Assembly: GCA_973895155.1 (NCBI GenBank)
Contig: OZ316897.1
Location: 9,052,001 to 9,116,000, forward strand
DNA length: 64,000 nucleotides
Direction of reading: 5' to 3'
From: Marsupella aquatica
Lineage: Eukaryota > Marchantiophyta
Under the pieces are notes generated by a model, which did no database searches, was not told the DNA's origin, and saw only the letters and a program-made list of their open reading frames with translations. A program made the position numbers and the translations under genes. Below are positions 13,140-25,222 of the stretch, piece after piece. Position 1 is the first letter of the stretch. Every line of letters begins with the position of its first letter.

Positions 13140-13910
13140 GATGAGCGGTCATCGACATGGGCAAGGGAGAAAACTTTCCGTCATGATCCTATGCATAGCA
13201 ATGAAAGAATTACTCCTTAAAATTTGCCACAAAAATACCCTGGTGCCAAGAGCAAGAGAAAAGAGTTTCCTTCATTATCCCATGTATAGGAATGAAATAA
13301 TTACTCTTTAAAAATTCTATCCCTAAAATGTGCCACAAATAAAAACCATTGGTGCCAAGGACAAGGGAGCAAAGTTTCCTTCATTATCCCATGCACAGGA
13401 ATGAAATAATTACTCCTTAAAATTCTATCCTTAAAAATTTGCCACAAATAAAAACCGTTGGTGCCAAGGGCAAGGGAGCAAAGTTTCCTTCATTATCCCA
13501 TGCATAGGAATGAAGGAATTACTCCTTAAAATTCTATCCTTAAAATTCGCCACAAATAAAAACCACTGGTGCCAAGAGCAAGGGAGCAAAGTCTCCGTCA
13601 ATACCCATGCATATAAATGCAACAATTAATCCTTGATTCGACACAAAAAAATAAGCCACCAAAAATTAAAAGACGCCGGTTCCAAGGGCAAGGGAGCAAA
13701 GTTTCCGCCATTATCCGATCCAAACAAAAATGAAAGAATCACTCCTAAAAAATTCGACTCCCCCCAAAAAAAACGCCACCCAAAAAAACGGAGGTGCCAA
13801 GTGGGCGGCAAGCGAGAATAAAAATTCCCCCTTCTCGTACCGAAGAAAACGCTGGTGCCAAGTGGGCTGCAATCGAGAAAATTTCCCCCCCCTCCTCGTA
13901 CCGCGGAACA
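13140..13910. repeat. ~110-bp minisatellite upstream of gene 1
   Basis: About six copies of a ~110-bp unit. The landmark 'CATTATCCCATG' or a variant falls near 13184, 13274, 13383, 13493, 13599 and 13710. Each unit also holds 'ATTACTCCTTAAAATTC', 'GCCACAAATAAAAACC' and 'GGTGCCAAGGGCAAGGGAG'. The last part, 13790-13910, decays into two ~62-bp units that keep only 'GGTGCCAAG'. The frames across it on both strands are artefacts of the array. It ends about 1.3 kb before the gene 1 start codon. Confidence 0.85.
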
Positions 13911-15204
13911 AGGAAATAAAAAAGTCACTCGCGAACAATTAATGAAACCATCCCGTACGGCAGTGCCCTCTGCCCGTACATACATGTACACCCTGCTGCC
14001 CCCCTCCCCATCCATCCATCCATCCATGATCCATGCATCCATCCGCTCGTGTGCCCCCCACAAACCTAGGGCTTCGTTCCACAGCACAGCACAGCACAGC
14101 TCACAGAGGAGAGAAGAGCAGAGCAGAGCACAGTGGTCGTCTTGTTCGAGCAATGCCGAGCAGCAGCAGCATCAGGAGCTCGACCACCATCTCGAGCTCA
14201 GCCGCCGCTTAAGTGCCGCCGATGCTCCACCTCTGGCCCCGATTGGAAGTGCGGGAAACGAGAGAGTGCGCAGCAGCCACGAAAGAGGACGAGGAGGATT
14301 TGGTTGTGGATTCGATTCGATTGGATTTGGAGCGAGTGAGCTAGAGGGGAGATCGATTCTCCATCATTGTGCATGTTGATGGGCGAGGAGGCTATGAAAG
14401 ACGATCAATGAAACACCCGCCTGCCGCTGTGGTGCCGCTCTGCCATTTATTTGTGGGTGAGCTCTCTCTCTGCCGTCGGGCGCAGGAGGAGGACGAGGAG
14501 CCCAGGAGCTGGAGCGGGAGGATGGCGGAGCATTGATTGTTTCTGCTGTGTTCTGATAGCTGGCTGGCACGGAGGAGCCGCAGCGCTTCCAGTGCAGTAG
14601 AAACGTAAAAGCGCTGTTCGGGTGTCGTGTGTTGGCTCGCTGAGGTCGTGAAGTGGTGGTGCAGGCAGGGCTGATTCTGTCTGCTGTTGTTGTTGCCGCA
14701 TCGCGCTCGTCCGTTGGGACCTCGGGATTGGTTTTCGTCGTCGTGGGTCGCTTCTGGTGCTCTGCTCATTCGCAGTCACCACTGTGTAGTGGGCAGGCGG
14801 GAGGGGGTTGCGCTCGTCGCTCCGTATTCATGTCGATAAGAGACGCGTACAGTATTGAGGTTCTTTGTAGGTGAGCCGTTCTTATCTGCTCTACTTCTGG
14901 GGGATTCTGGCCGAGTTGCTTGCTCGGTACCGCAGTACGTGGTGAAGTGAGTTGTGTGGTCGAGTGGTGGTCCAGAAGATTTTGGGAAGCGCCGTTTACG
15001 GTTCCTGTGCTTTTTTCACTTGTGGAAGTACTTCAGGTGGTAGGAAGCTCCGATCTCGGATGCTGAGCTCTGGTTGTGGTTAGATAGCTTGACTTCGCAC
15101 TGCGCGGTTTGATCCGGAAGTACGACAGGTTTCTCTGGATCTGGTTGAGCGAAGTAGTTGATCTACGCTCATTTCGAAGCTGCGCTATTAGCGCGGAGGT
15201 CGTC
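13911..15204 (+). promoter_or_regulatory. Putative promoter and 5' leader of gene 1
   Basis: Composition changes sharply from the AT-rich repeats to GC-rich sequence. It includes a CATC microsatellite (about 14008-14040), CAGCA/AGAGC tracts (14081-14135), and long runs open in several frames without family resemblance. The first ATG in frame with the conserved protein is at 15205, so this is probably promoter plus a long leader, perhaps with a leader intron. The transcription start cannot be fixed from sequence. Confidence 0.45.
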
Positions 15205-17880
15205 ATGGCGTACGAAGTTGCCCGAGTGCACGGGCTGATCATGTCAAATATTCATGTAGGGGAGAAGGACCTGGCGGAAACTTGGCCCTTGACGAAAAGC
15301 GTAACCCAAATGCAGCCCCGTATGTCGCCAGACACTCCACTTCAGTATGACTTATCGTCGGACACGAACCAGTGGTCAGAATCATCTCACAGCTCCTCTC
15401 TGGAATCGTCAACCGAGACTGAGACGGAGAGTGACGACGACGACGACTTCATAGCTGGCTTAGCAGAGCAAATAGCTCATTCCATGCTTGATGATGACGA
15501 TAATAGTAATGCTACCAGTGCAGAGGATAACTACCCCTTGAACGCTTCAGCCGATGTGCCACTCTCGTATGGCAGAACGAATGTAGCTCCCCAGGTGTGT
15601 ACTTCCTTCATCTTCCACCTTCCTTCCTTCCCCTTTAAATGTCCATTGCTGGCATAGCTTTTTGTTCACGTCTGCAATCCTGCCTCTATCGATCGGCCGT
15701 TACGTAAGTCTACATGTCGAGGGGATTCCTTTTTCAACTTCTTGTTCCTGTTCAGCCACAGAAGTTTGATTTGGAGTTTGGCTCCTACTTTGTCAGCTTT
15801 GATCATCTTCCCTCACCCTGGTGTATCGGGTGTGATTGTTACGAAGTGACATTGACAGGTGGAAATAGCTTCACTGTAGATGTCTTCATGATCATCGTTG
15901 TCTTCTGTACCGTTAGAGAGATGTTCTCGTGGTAAAACTTAAAGTCCGGGTCCTCAAGAAAGGTTTCTGTACTGCGTCTGTGCAACTTGTTCGGCACTCA
16001 GGCCGACTCGAACTTGACTTCCTTTGGTATATCGGGTTGTAGCGAAATCGTGGTTTGGTTACCAAGATCTCTTCTGTACGTCGTAAATAATCACACGCAT
16101 CGAACAGTTTTATTCTGGGGATGACGACTTCGGTTGTCTCGCAGATGATGGTCTTTCTGGTAGTACTGTTGCATATATTGTTTTTTGCCGGTCCTCTCTG
16201 GATAACAACTCGAATGCTGTTTTCTAACCACCTTTTTGAACGTGAAGCAGGTGGTATCTCCTCAATCGAGCTGGTCTCAAACCAGCTTATCCGCAAGCTG
16301 GTCTGACTCGATTCCAAGCTCGAAACATTCTTCCCGAGTTTCTTCTCCACCATCAACTCCATTTAATTCCGAGGACGACGCCTGGGATCTGCTCAATGCC
16401 GCTGCTGGAGAAGTCGGCAGATTAAAACTGAACGATGATAGGAAACCCGTTCAAAAGCAGGTGAGAGACCCCGTCGCCGTTGTACCGGAAGTGGTGAAGC
16501 AATGTAGTCGCGCTCCTCAGCAACCCACCGCCTGGAGGACCTTACCCCACCTGGTTCAGCTATCTACACCTTCAAACTATAACGTTGGCTCTCGGCCTAG
16601 CGGACCTGCCCCAGGCCCGAAAGATCGTATGGCCACTAGCGTCGCTCACTCGACTGTCCAGAAGAGCGGGAGTCGTCCTAGAGAAGAGGAACGAAAGGCT
16701 CCCAACAATGGCCTTGTGAGTATATATGTCCTTCGTCTCTAAGAGTGCTTGCGTTTTGCCTCTCTTGATCATGGGCTCAAGATTTGTTCTATTCTCCGCA
16801 TTTCATCTTGATAATGTCCACTGAGCTGACGGCATTTCTCCCATTTGTTGTCAGGCTCAGCACAGGCTCCAGAGAAATGAAGGGGTGAGTTGGAATCAGC
16901 GAAGGCAACCCAACCCTTACAAGGGTGGCATAAACCAGAAAGGTGGCAGACAAAATTATAGCTATGCTCACCGCACGTCCGGGAAGCCTGTTGATCATAT
17001 GGTTGTACCGCAACGGCCTGGAGGACAGGCCGTGAATGGTGGTTCTGGCATGCGGGCGGTGTTCTTAGGTTCTGCCGGCTCGGGTCGGGAGTCTGGAGGC
17101 ACGGGAGTGTTTCTTCCTCGGTGCGTTGGTGGTGGTGGTTCCGAACAGCGACGAAAGCCTTGTATGTCTCATTCTCGAGAGCTCCGTTTCGAGTTTGTAG
17201 TGTGGTTGCGGTTTCTGTGCAAGCTCGTCTCCCTTTCCTCAGTAGTTTCGATGTTGGATCTTGATGTTACTAGGGTTTCTTTTGAAAATGTGGTCATTTT
17301 AATGCTGTTAAAGCGATCCACATTCGGTAAAATTTCCGAAGCTTGGTTTTTTATCTTACTGAAAGTGTTTGTATGGACTGCAGCTTGTTCAACTGTGCTC
17401 CTCCCGTCAAGGATAGTCCAAGTCCTGAACCTGAATGTTGAGGATATGCGCACCCACCCCGCCCCCCTTCCCGTTCCCTCATCATACGGTCGAAATGGTG
17501 AGTGATGGTCTTCGACGGTGTCCGACATCTGCTCCTCGGAAACCTCAAAACTTAGATCTGAGATGATTCATTGTGATACTGCATATTTTACGTTTTTTTT
17601 CCTCCCGCAGGCATTCTCTAGAGTGCTGCAATCTCTGTCTTGCGGACTCGGTGGGATGTTTTGAGTTCCTCTTTGTGCGAATGCTTACCAATGCTCCTTG
17701 TTTTCAGATTATTCGGGGACACTGCGGAATCCGCCGCCCATGTACATGATGGAATTATCTGCTGGCGCTATGAAGTATGAAGGAGGAAATACTCCCTCAA
17801 ACCCAAGAAAATTGCAGGGCCATAACACCGCGCAAGGTGAACCTGTTGAGTTTAGTTTGCCGACGGAGTGGACGTATTGA
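15205..17880 (+). CDS. Plant-specific conserved protein (TIP41-like-annotated family, unknown function)
   Basis: Five exons: 15205-15594, 16251-16715, 16855-17161, 17384-17497, 17708-17880. All introns are GT-AG and the phases agree, giving 482 residues. The start is the first in-frame ATG, in a good context (GTCATGG). An acidic Ser/Asp-rich stretch lies at about residues 50-95, 'AWDLLNAAAGEVGRL' near 174-188, a basic Gln/Gly-rich part at 290-325, then the family core: 'GSGMRAVFLGS' near 348, 'GTGVFLPR' near 367, 'CSTVLLPSRIVQVLNLNV' at 389-406, and a C-terminal 'LPTEWTY'. From memory, Arabidopsis proteins such as At5g59050 share this core and are sometimes labelled TIP41-like, without proven biochemistry. 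No signal peptide or membrane segment; probably nuclear or cytosolic (inference). Confidence 0.85.
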
Positions 17881-19020
17881 CGTCCTTGATAGTCTAGGAA
17901 ACCCAAACTCAATTTTGAGGCGTTGAAGACTTGCGTTTATTCAAGGCCCTCGTCGTCTACGATTTCATTATGGATTGGTGTATGTTGTAATACCCCCATT
18001 GCGAAGGCAGTGTTCATCAGCCAGAAATAAGAGTTCTTAAGAACTTCGAGTGGGTGAAATTTCCCACGGCATGGTCGTTTTGATCAACGACGATTCTGAC
18101 ACGCGACGGCTGTACAGTAATTACGGTTCGAAACTGAAAGATGTAGGCTCTACTAGATAGACGAGTCTCTCTGTACATTACACCGGTTTGTGGTATGTTA
18201 CTCAGGATTGCCCATTTCTTCCTTAGAGGTGGGACTTAGGGTAGCTCACAAATAATTGTCCCAAGGATCCCTGCCGGGTTTGGGGAGCAATAACTGTCGA
18301 CGTATTTTGAGTAGCCAAGAAGTCAGGACCCTGAGAGGTCCAGCTGTTTCGGAGACTGGAGGATGGCTACTAGATTCCCGGAGATGCTGTTCCGCTCAGT
18401 TCAATAATGTGTATGCATCCCAGGACAGAGTTTTTGCTTCGACTCTTGTCCTCGACCTTGTTATAATCAATAAGAATAGGCTTTTGCCCTTACCCGTCGT
18501 GATTGCATGATATCTCAATCCTTGTGATGCGATGATTATGATTTGTGGGCACGATGCGACATTCGTTCCTACCTGTCCCTTCACTTTCTTATCTGTCCTC
18601 AACATATAGACATGACCCTTCCATTTATGCTGGTCGCTAGAAGTTGCAATCACGTTCTGTCCGTAGATAGTTTCGTCAGGCTGGAAACCTTTTGCTCGGG
18701 ACATGGGATGGTGTGCGAGATGCAGTACTTCGGATGTGCGCCGTCAGCCTAATTTCTTGCAATTTAATTAGGTTTTGGGGGTTCGAGAAAGGCTGCTAAC
18801 TTCCACGTGTTATCGTAATGAAGGCCTCCTTGCTTCAGTGGAAGATTCAGGGCATTCTTTGAAAGACAACATCGATGTCCAGAATTGATTCTGACAGCCC
18901 TGTAGCTATAACCGAGCAAGCAGGACGGGTGATAGCTCCGCTGTTTTGCCGTTTGCCAGTGTGCCTCAACAGCCTTCGCGTTTTGTCTTTTGAGTCGTAC
19001 TATTTGTCAGTGTTGGCTCT
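17881..19020 (+). other. 3' flank of gene 1, probable 3' UTR
   Basis: GC content and word use stay gene-like for several hundred bases after the stop at 17880, which fits a 3' untranslated region. No further coding exon is supported; the frames here (up to 102 codons) have no recognisable motifs. Confidence 0.4.
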
Positions 19021-19024
19021 GAGT

Positions 19025-19300
19025 CTCACATGGATGGGGAGGTTTCAAAACGATGGGTTTGTCTACTTTGTCGTGCTCTCCAAGTTTCACAAGGATGGTC
19101 TGTCGCCTGTTCTAAAACGATGGGTTGGTCTGTTAGTCGTCCTACTTGTCAGTGTCGCTGCAAGTTTCACATGGATGATCTGTCGCTTGTTTCATTACCA
19201 TGGGTTTGTCTGTTCAGTCGTCCTACTTGTGAGTGTTGCGAGTTTCACATGGATTGCCTGTCGCTTGTGTCAAAACGATGGGTTTGAAGGTGGTTTTCTT
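19025..19300. repeat. ~75-bp tandem repeat, four copies
   Basis: Four imperfect units share 'AAGTTTCACATGGAT', 'CTGTCGCTTGTTTCA' and 'ACGATGGGTTTGTCTGTT'-like words. Unit length varies from about 68 to 83 bp. The 152-codon frame that spans it is internally repetitive because of the array and has no family match, so I do not call it a gene. Confidence 0.75.
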
Positions 19301-19789
19301 GGTCATAGAGATTGCAGAAGATTGCGAATGTAACGTAGGAAGATGCCTGCAGATGCCCTGGATCAAGTTGTGTATGTATGAATTTATTGCCCGAACAACT
19401 GTCCTCCAGGCGAAATTCCTCTGCGGATGATTGTAAAGAAGCGAGGGTGGACAAGCCGTTGAATTCTCAGCTGACCACGCGTCCTCCATAAGCCGTCTGG
19501 GCAGTGACCTCCGTTCTCCGTCCTTGATAAGAATGCCCAGATTCGAAGTGCTGGGCAGAGGCCTGTTTCACTCAACCTCGTGGCATCTCCATGGCACTTT
19601 TGACTCGTTCCAACTGCTTGACCCGTCTGTGCCTGGTCGTCTAGATATTATTTTGCATGACATGGCAGCTCGTAGCTCAATTCTTCCAAGAAGTTGACGA
19701 AGCAAAGCACGGATAGATCACAGTTTGGTACGATTTTTGTCTTTCTCATGTCACAGATGCGTCGTACTAGGTTTTTTTCTTCTTGTCTT

Positions 19790-20390
19790 GAAGATTACGC
19801 GAATCTTTTTGGAGCCCCAAACCTGGAAAAGATCGAATTCTTTGCTGGGTCAAAGTGCGAGTCGTCTGAAAGTTTCCATTGAAAAAAATACTCGTACTAA
19901 ACTTCAATAGGAGCACCAAATCTGTACAAAATCAAATTCTTCGCTGGGTCAAAGAGTGAGTCATCTGAAAGTTTCCATTGAATGCTCGTACTGAATCAAC
20001 TCCTTTCGAAGCACCAAATCTGCAAAGAGATCGAGTTCTTCGTTGGGTCAAAGTGTGAGTCGTCTGAAAGTTTCCAACGAAATGCTTGTACTGACTTCAC
20101 GCCTTTCGAAGCACCAAATCTGCAACGAGATCGAGTTCTTCCCTAGGTCAAAGTGTGAGTCGTCTGAAAGTTTCTAACGAAATGCTCGTACAAAAACTCT
20201 CCGTGAAACGTGAAGTCTGCAACGATGGAATTCCTTCTCTCGGTCAAAGTGAGTCTTCTGGTAGTTGGGTCGTTGAATTGCTCGTACAAATTTTTTCCTC
20301 TTCGAAGCGTGAAGTAAAGCAAATATCCAATTTTCTGTCGTTAAAGTGAGCCTTCAGAATTCAAAGTGAGTCGTTTGAAAGTCTTTGCTG
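19790..20390. repeat. ~98-bp tandem repeat, six copies
   Basis: 'GGTCAAAGTG' followed by 'GAGTCGTCTGAAAGTTTCC', or a variant, recurs near 19846, 19942, 20042, 20141, 20239 and 20340. Between them 'CGAAGCACCAAATCTGCAA' and 'GATCGAGTTCTTC' recur. The first and last copies are the most diverged. No coding function. Together with 19025-19300 it makes a repeat-dense zone 1.1-2.5 kb past the gene 1 stop. Confidence 0.8.
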
Positions 20391-20684
20391 GAATGCAACT
20401 CCTATTAAACCAGAATCTCCTATAAAAACTCCATAAGAAGATGTTCAATCGTTGCCAATGCCTCGCTTTTCCTATCACTACTTTAATGAGCTGATATGGT
20501 TACTCTGTTTTGGTACTTTAAATAGTGTGCTTCATGTAGAAGAGCTACCCCAAACATCTCATTTTACACAATCATTTGTTCGCTGCAGGACGGGCAAGAG
20601 TATTACTATGAGGGCCACCTTTTAAAATAAGCTCCATGTTTTTTGGTGAGCCTGCAAGCATGAATGAACAGTAGCCAGGCAGAG

Positions 20685-20990
20685 AAGGGGCCTTTTTAAA
20701 GGTGTGGTTTATTAAGTTAAAGAAGAAGGGGGCCCTTTTATATAGGTGTGGTTCAAGTTAAAGAAGAACGAGCCTGAATGCCCATTGGTTGAATCTGAAT
20801 AGTCATGATGACAAAAATCATCATGCATGTTCATTATTTTGAAATACACAACATCTTGTCATTCTTTCCATGGAAATAACTTTGTGGGGCCCAATAGACA
20901 TCATGACAAAAATCATAGCACATGCTAGTTTTTTTGACATACATAACATCTTGTCAGTTTTTCCATGGACATAACTTTGGTGGGGCCCTA
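20685..20990. repeat. Two short tandem duplications
   Basis: First, a ~42-bp unit with 'AGGTGTGGTT' and 'AAGTTAAAGAAGAA' occurs twice (20690-20770). Second, a ~93-bp unit with 'CATGACAAAAATCAT', 'ACATAACATCTTGTCA', 'TTCCATGGA' and 'ATAACTTTG' occurs twice (20803-20990), each copy ending in GGGGCCC. Confidence 0.75.
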
Positions 20991-21700
20991 GGGGTTACAG
21001 TCTAGAGGCTTCACTCTAGAAGCCTAGACACTAAATCTAGGTTCTGTTCCCGATTGATTAGTAAGATGGAGTGAGATGAAAGGTCACGACTGTGGTTAAA
21101 CCCTAAAATGAGGAAAAGTAATTTCTGTCAAAACACAGATTGGTTCATAAAACTCAGGTTGAGATCATGGGTAGTGCTGTCAACTCAAAGTTGTATCATT
21201 TTGGTTGTCTTATTCTACTCCAGCAGATTTGCTTGTGACTTAGAACGAAGCACATCCGGAAGCCCTTCTTGTAGTTTCACCATCTATTCAAATCCAGGGT
21301 AGTTCAACAAAGAGACCACTCTCAAGTCACCCTTGATTCATGCCTAAATAACAGTCGAGCCCCAGTGTGGCCACACTAAGTCCAACTCTAATTGCAATCT
21401 GATTTTTCAATTGCACTCAAGTCCTCACTCAGGTCATCACACTTTGTTGGGCATCATGTATCTTTATTGCATCCATCTCCTCACCTAGTTGCTATTGCAC
21501 CCACCTCCCGCCAACAGAGAAACCTACCAGAACAAAACACATATCCTTCAAATGTTGTGGAGAAAGACGGTGACCAGCCAATGGTCTGCCCAACTCATAT
21601 GTCCATATAAGATGGACCATTATTTCCATCCTGCCAAGTCAAGTTACGAGGTACGTGACCACAAATCGTTTAGTCACAAGAGGCTAACTAAGTTATGCAC
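20991..21700. other. Intergenic, nothing recognised
   Basis: No family match on either strand. Frames of up to 190 codons that start here run into the tandem array at 21710 and owe their length to it. Confidence 0.4.
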
Positions 21701-21709
21701 CTGTGGGGT

Positions 21710-22195
21710 ATATTCTCTGATGTGCCATCACTTTTACTACCATATTCCCAAATATTGTTCAGATAGTTTGAGATCTCAGTACTCAACCTCACTTTATTCA
21801 GTCAATCAACAATCCAAGCCTCCCCGCATAGATTCTGTGATGTGCCATTATCTTGTATGCACGTATTATTCAGACTATTTGAGGTTTCAATGCTTGACCT
21901 CACTTTGTTCAGTCAATCAGAAATCTAAGGCTTCCCCACCCTTTTTCATATATTCTCTGATATGCCATTATCTTTTACTACCATACCACCGCATAGTGTT
22001 TAGAGATTTTGAGATCCCACTTCTTGACCTTAATTTATTCAGTCAATCAACCATCTAAGGCTCTCTCCCCCCCCCCCCCCCCCCCCATATATCCTCTGAT
22101 GTGCTATTGTCTTTACTACCATACTCATATATTGTTTAGAGCCTTTGAGGTCTCACTACTTGACCTCACTTTACTCAGTCAATGAACAATCTAAA
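21710..22195. repeat. ~120-bp tandem repeat, four copies, with a C20 tract
   Basis: 'TCTCTGATGTGCCAT' or a variant begins near 21715, 21834, 21953 and 22090. Each copy also holds 'TTTACTACCATA', 'TTTGAGGTCTCA', 'GACCTCACTTTATTCAGTC' and 'AATCAACAATCTAA'. A run of 20 cytosines at 22067-22086 sits between the third and fourth copies, at the position of 'CTCCCC' in the others, so it looks like a homopolymer expansion inside one unit. Confidence 0.85.
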
Positions 22196-24055
22196 TTAAA
22201 GCTCTTTTTTTGTTGGCTCCCATTTGCTTCCTCTGCAGCAGTGGCCCTTATTACTGACAAAGAAGATTTTGTGTATGTTAACCTTGTGATCCATTTCTCT
22301 AAGGACCTCTTACAATAAAAACAATGTTTGTTAGAACCATCCACTCCTAATGAAAGACCCTTTCAACATTGCTGGAATCTCTGGGATACAGGAGAGCAAT
22401 TTTTGTGCACCAGAACCTTTTGGCTACAGAGCCAATTATTGCTAGTGAAAGACCTTCTCCAATATTACTGGAATTTCTGTGCTGCTGGAGAGCCAACCTG
22501 CAGAAATGTCAACAGTTAGAACCCCTTGGGCTCAATGCTGTAAAACACAATAACCAATCTTTCAAGCTCTTACATTGGAGTCATACTGAACCATCAAATA
22601 ATACAAGACTGCACAGAGTAAATGCACCCCAATGAATAAAAATACCAGGAGTAGAAAACCCAAGGGAGGACAAACTACAAATCCTTGTCTTTCCTTCTTA
22701 GAGAATCAAAGTAGTTGCTTTTGGAAAGAAAACAACTATACTTCACTCCTGAGTAACCCATAGGTGAATGGATTTTTTTTTGCAGTTTTGGTTGATAATT
22801 TGCTATTTCAAAGCAAAAGAGAGAAACATTCCAATGAAACAATAGTTTAACTAACCCAATGCTAGTGAGATGCGGAGTATTATTGATAATAAGTGAGACA
22901 GTCAGGCAGTCAGACATTGAGTGTAAACCGAGTCAACCTCAAAACTACATTCAAACAGAGTGTTATTTGCAAGGAAAGTGATGGGTTGGACACGGGACAG
23001 GCCCATCTAATGGTTAGGAAATTTCTCCATACTCCAACAGTTAATTAGGGAAGCTCCCCATCAGAATACTATGGCTACTATAGATAAAGTGTGAGATTCA
23101 CCGCAATAACATACATTGCCATCTCTTTTCACCACTGGTTAAGAAAGTAACTCTAGCTAGTTTGTAATGATCCAATAGTCAACAGGGTGGTCAACATCGT
23201 GCCAATTTCTACCCAACCAAAAAAGTAAGAGACCCAACCCAATGTCTACAGTTGGAAAGCATGTTATGGTTAGGGTAGTGGGATCACCATCTGATAGTGA
23301 AACCTGGTGGGACATTAACTGTCAGCTAGATTTATTGTGCTCAACGAATGTTGGAATTTTTTTACAAGTATCTATTTCAGTAACTAAGAATGGTGATGTA
23401 GTAATTAAATGATCTAATAACATCAAACCTATCACTTGTGCGTCCCTTGGTGCCTCGTTTGTGCATGGTTGGACAACAATTAGGGGGTCTCAAATATCCC
23501 GCGTGGACCTGCATAAGGGGGCCCTGCATTACAGGAGTTACGGGCAAAAACTGTGCAGAAGTCTGGGAGGCAGGTGTGCACAATGGGGGTCGCGGCATTA
23601 GACCGTTGGCCGTGGCAGGGTCACTTCCCGATACTTTTGTGCATGCAGGCTTACACAGCGTCCCATCAGGTAGGCACCACGGGGCCTTAAAATTATTGTC
23701 CTTATCAAAGTTGGATGCCTGCTTCATGGGCCCACTTCTGCACTTTCAGACATCCATCTCAGCCCGCTTTGTATCGCCCGCGGGAGATATTTGAGACCCC
23801 CTATTGAACCAATTTGTAAATTTTCTTAAACCACAGATGCCCATAGAGCCCCCTCCCTGCCCAACTACTGTTCATTTATGCCAAGGTGAATAGTGCACCT
23901 GACCATAAAAGGTGGAGCTGACCAATTGTGCTCTCCACTCATAGTGCAACTGAATGTGTGCTCTGTATATTAACGAGACCCATAACTCTTATATGTGCAG
24001 CTGTGGTTTAACAAGACATGACAAAAGGAGCATGAAACTAAATGTTTGCATGGAA
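22196..24055. other. Intergenic, nothing recognised
   Basis: Short frames only. The plus-strand frame 23438-23794 and its minus-strand mirror have no conserved motif, start context or splice partner, so neither is called. Confidence 0.4.
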
Positions 24056-24059
24056 ATGT

Positions 24060-25222
24060 TGTGGCAACCAAATCAATATTAAAAGTTTTTCAAATCAAGC
24101 ACTACTACATACAAAGTCATGAGTTTATGGATAAGTTTAGTTGTAAAAATATTAAGTTTAGGGCACCCATGCGCATGCAACAGGGGATTGCATTACTTGA
24201 TAAGTGCAAACCCCCTAAAATTTGCACTTATCCAGAAGTGGCCCTCCATCAGTGAAGAGTCTCCTTGCTCATAACACAATTTCTACATCCCTGCCCTAAA
24301 TTCATTGTCCAACTCCATAAGTACATTTTGTACTCTACTAAGGAAGGGCATGCACTTATCAGTAAATGCAATCTGATGGGATTGTTGTGCTCAGTGACAA
24401 CCGCATACCCTTTCTTGGTAACGTACAAGTTGCACTTATCATTTTGCTAAATGATTCCAAGCCCGTTTCCACTTAGAAAAGGTGCAAACAAATGCCGGCT
24501 CCATGTTAAAAAAAAAGAAAAGGGAAGAACACAATGTCTTGCACTCAACACGTTTTGCACATATGCAGTTTTCACTTATAGAGAGCATCCTGTACCGTAT
24601 CTCCATTTCCATATTGTAGTACCGTATAATAGGACTGGACTGGGCAGATCTTCCTATGCTCTCTGATCATTTAGCTAAATGATTCCAAAGCCCAGTTCCA
24701 CTTAGAAAAGGTGCAAACAAATGCCTGCTCTGTGTTAACAAAAATAAAAGGGAAGAACACTATGCCTTGCACTCAACCTGTTTTGCACTCAACCTGTTTT
24801 GCACATATACATTTTGCAGTTAGAGAGAACGTCCTGCACCATATCTCCATTTCCGTATTGTAGTACTGTATAATCAGACTGATCTTTCTCTGCTCTCTGA
24901 TCATTTAGCTAAATGATTCTTTTTTTCCTTTTTCCTGAAAGGAGTACTGGCTTTGGAATCATTTAGCTTACTGTTTTTATTGGGTTTTACTTCCCATGAA
25001 AGCCAAATGATTCCAAAGCCCGTTTACACTTAGAAAAGGCGCAAACAAATGCACCCTCTGTATTAAAAAAAACAAAAGGGAAGAACACAATGCCTTGCAC
25101 TTAACCCGTTTTGCACATATGCAGTTTGCACTTAGAGAGAGAGAGTCTTGTACCGTATCGCATTTCCGTATTGTAGTACCGTATACTCGGACTGGACTGG
25201 ACAGATCTTTCTCTGCTCTCTG
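24060..25222 (+). repeat. Dispersed repeat R1 with a triplicated unit, at the gene 2 promoter
   Basis: The left half (24060-24450) matches 36060-36300 in order ('TGATAAGTGCAAACCC', 'CCCTAAAT', 'ATCAGTAAATGCAATCTGATGGG'-like words). The right half is a unit in three copies starting near 24449, 24677 and 25005. Each carries 'AAATGATTCCAA', 'AGAAAAGG(T/C)GCAAACAAATG', 'AAGAACAC(A/T)ATG', 'TTTTGCACATAT', 'TAGAGAGA' and 'CGTATTGTAGTAC'. The perfect palindrome 'TCATTTAGCTAAATGA' occurs near 24667 and 24901. The third copy passes directly into the CT-rich leader of gene 2, so the repeat probably supplies or overlaps its core promoter (inference). Confidence 0.8.

Noticed and set aside
13431-14379. 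Several frames of 60-175 codons on both strands, some with repeated motifs such as 'LLPCSWHQ'
   Set aside because: They lie on the ~110-bp minisatellite and GC-rich leader. The repeated peptide is the translation of the tandem unit, both strands are equally open and no family is recognised.
18875-19333. 152-codon plus frame with hydrophobic stretches, resembling a membrane protein
   Set aside because: It is spanned by four copies of a 75-bp tandem array; its hydrophobic repeats follow from that array. No start context, homologue or splice partner.
21489-22058. 189-codon plus frame
   Set aside because: It overlaps the 120-bp tandem array at 21710-22195 and consists largely of the translated unit, so length alone is not evidence.
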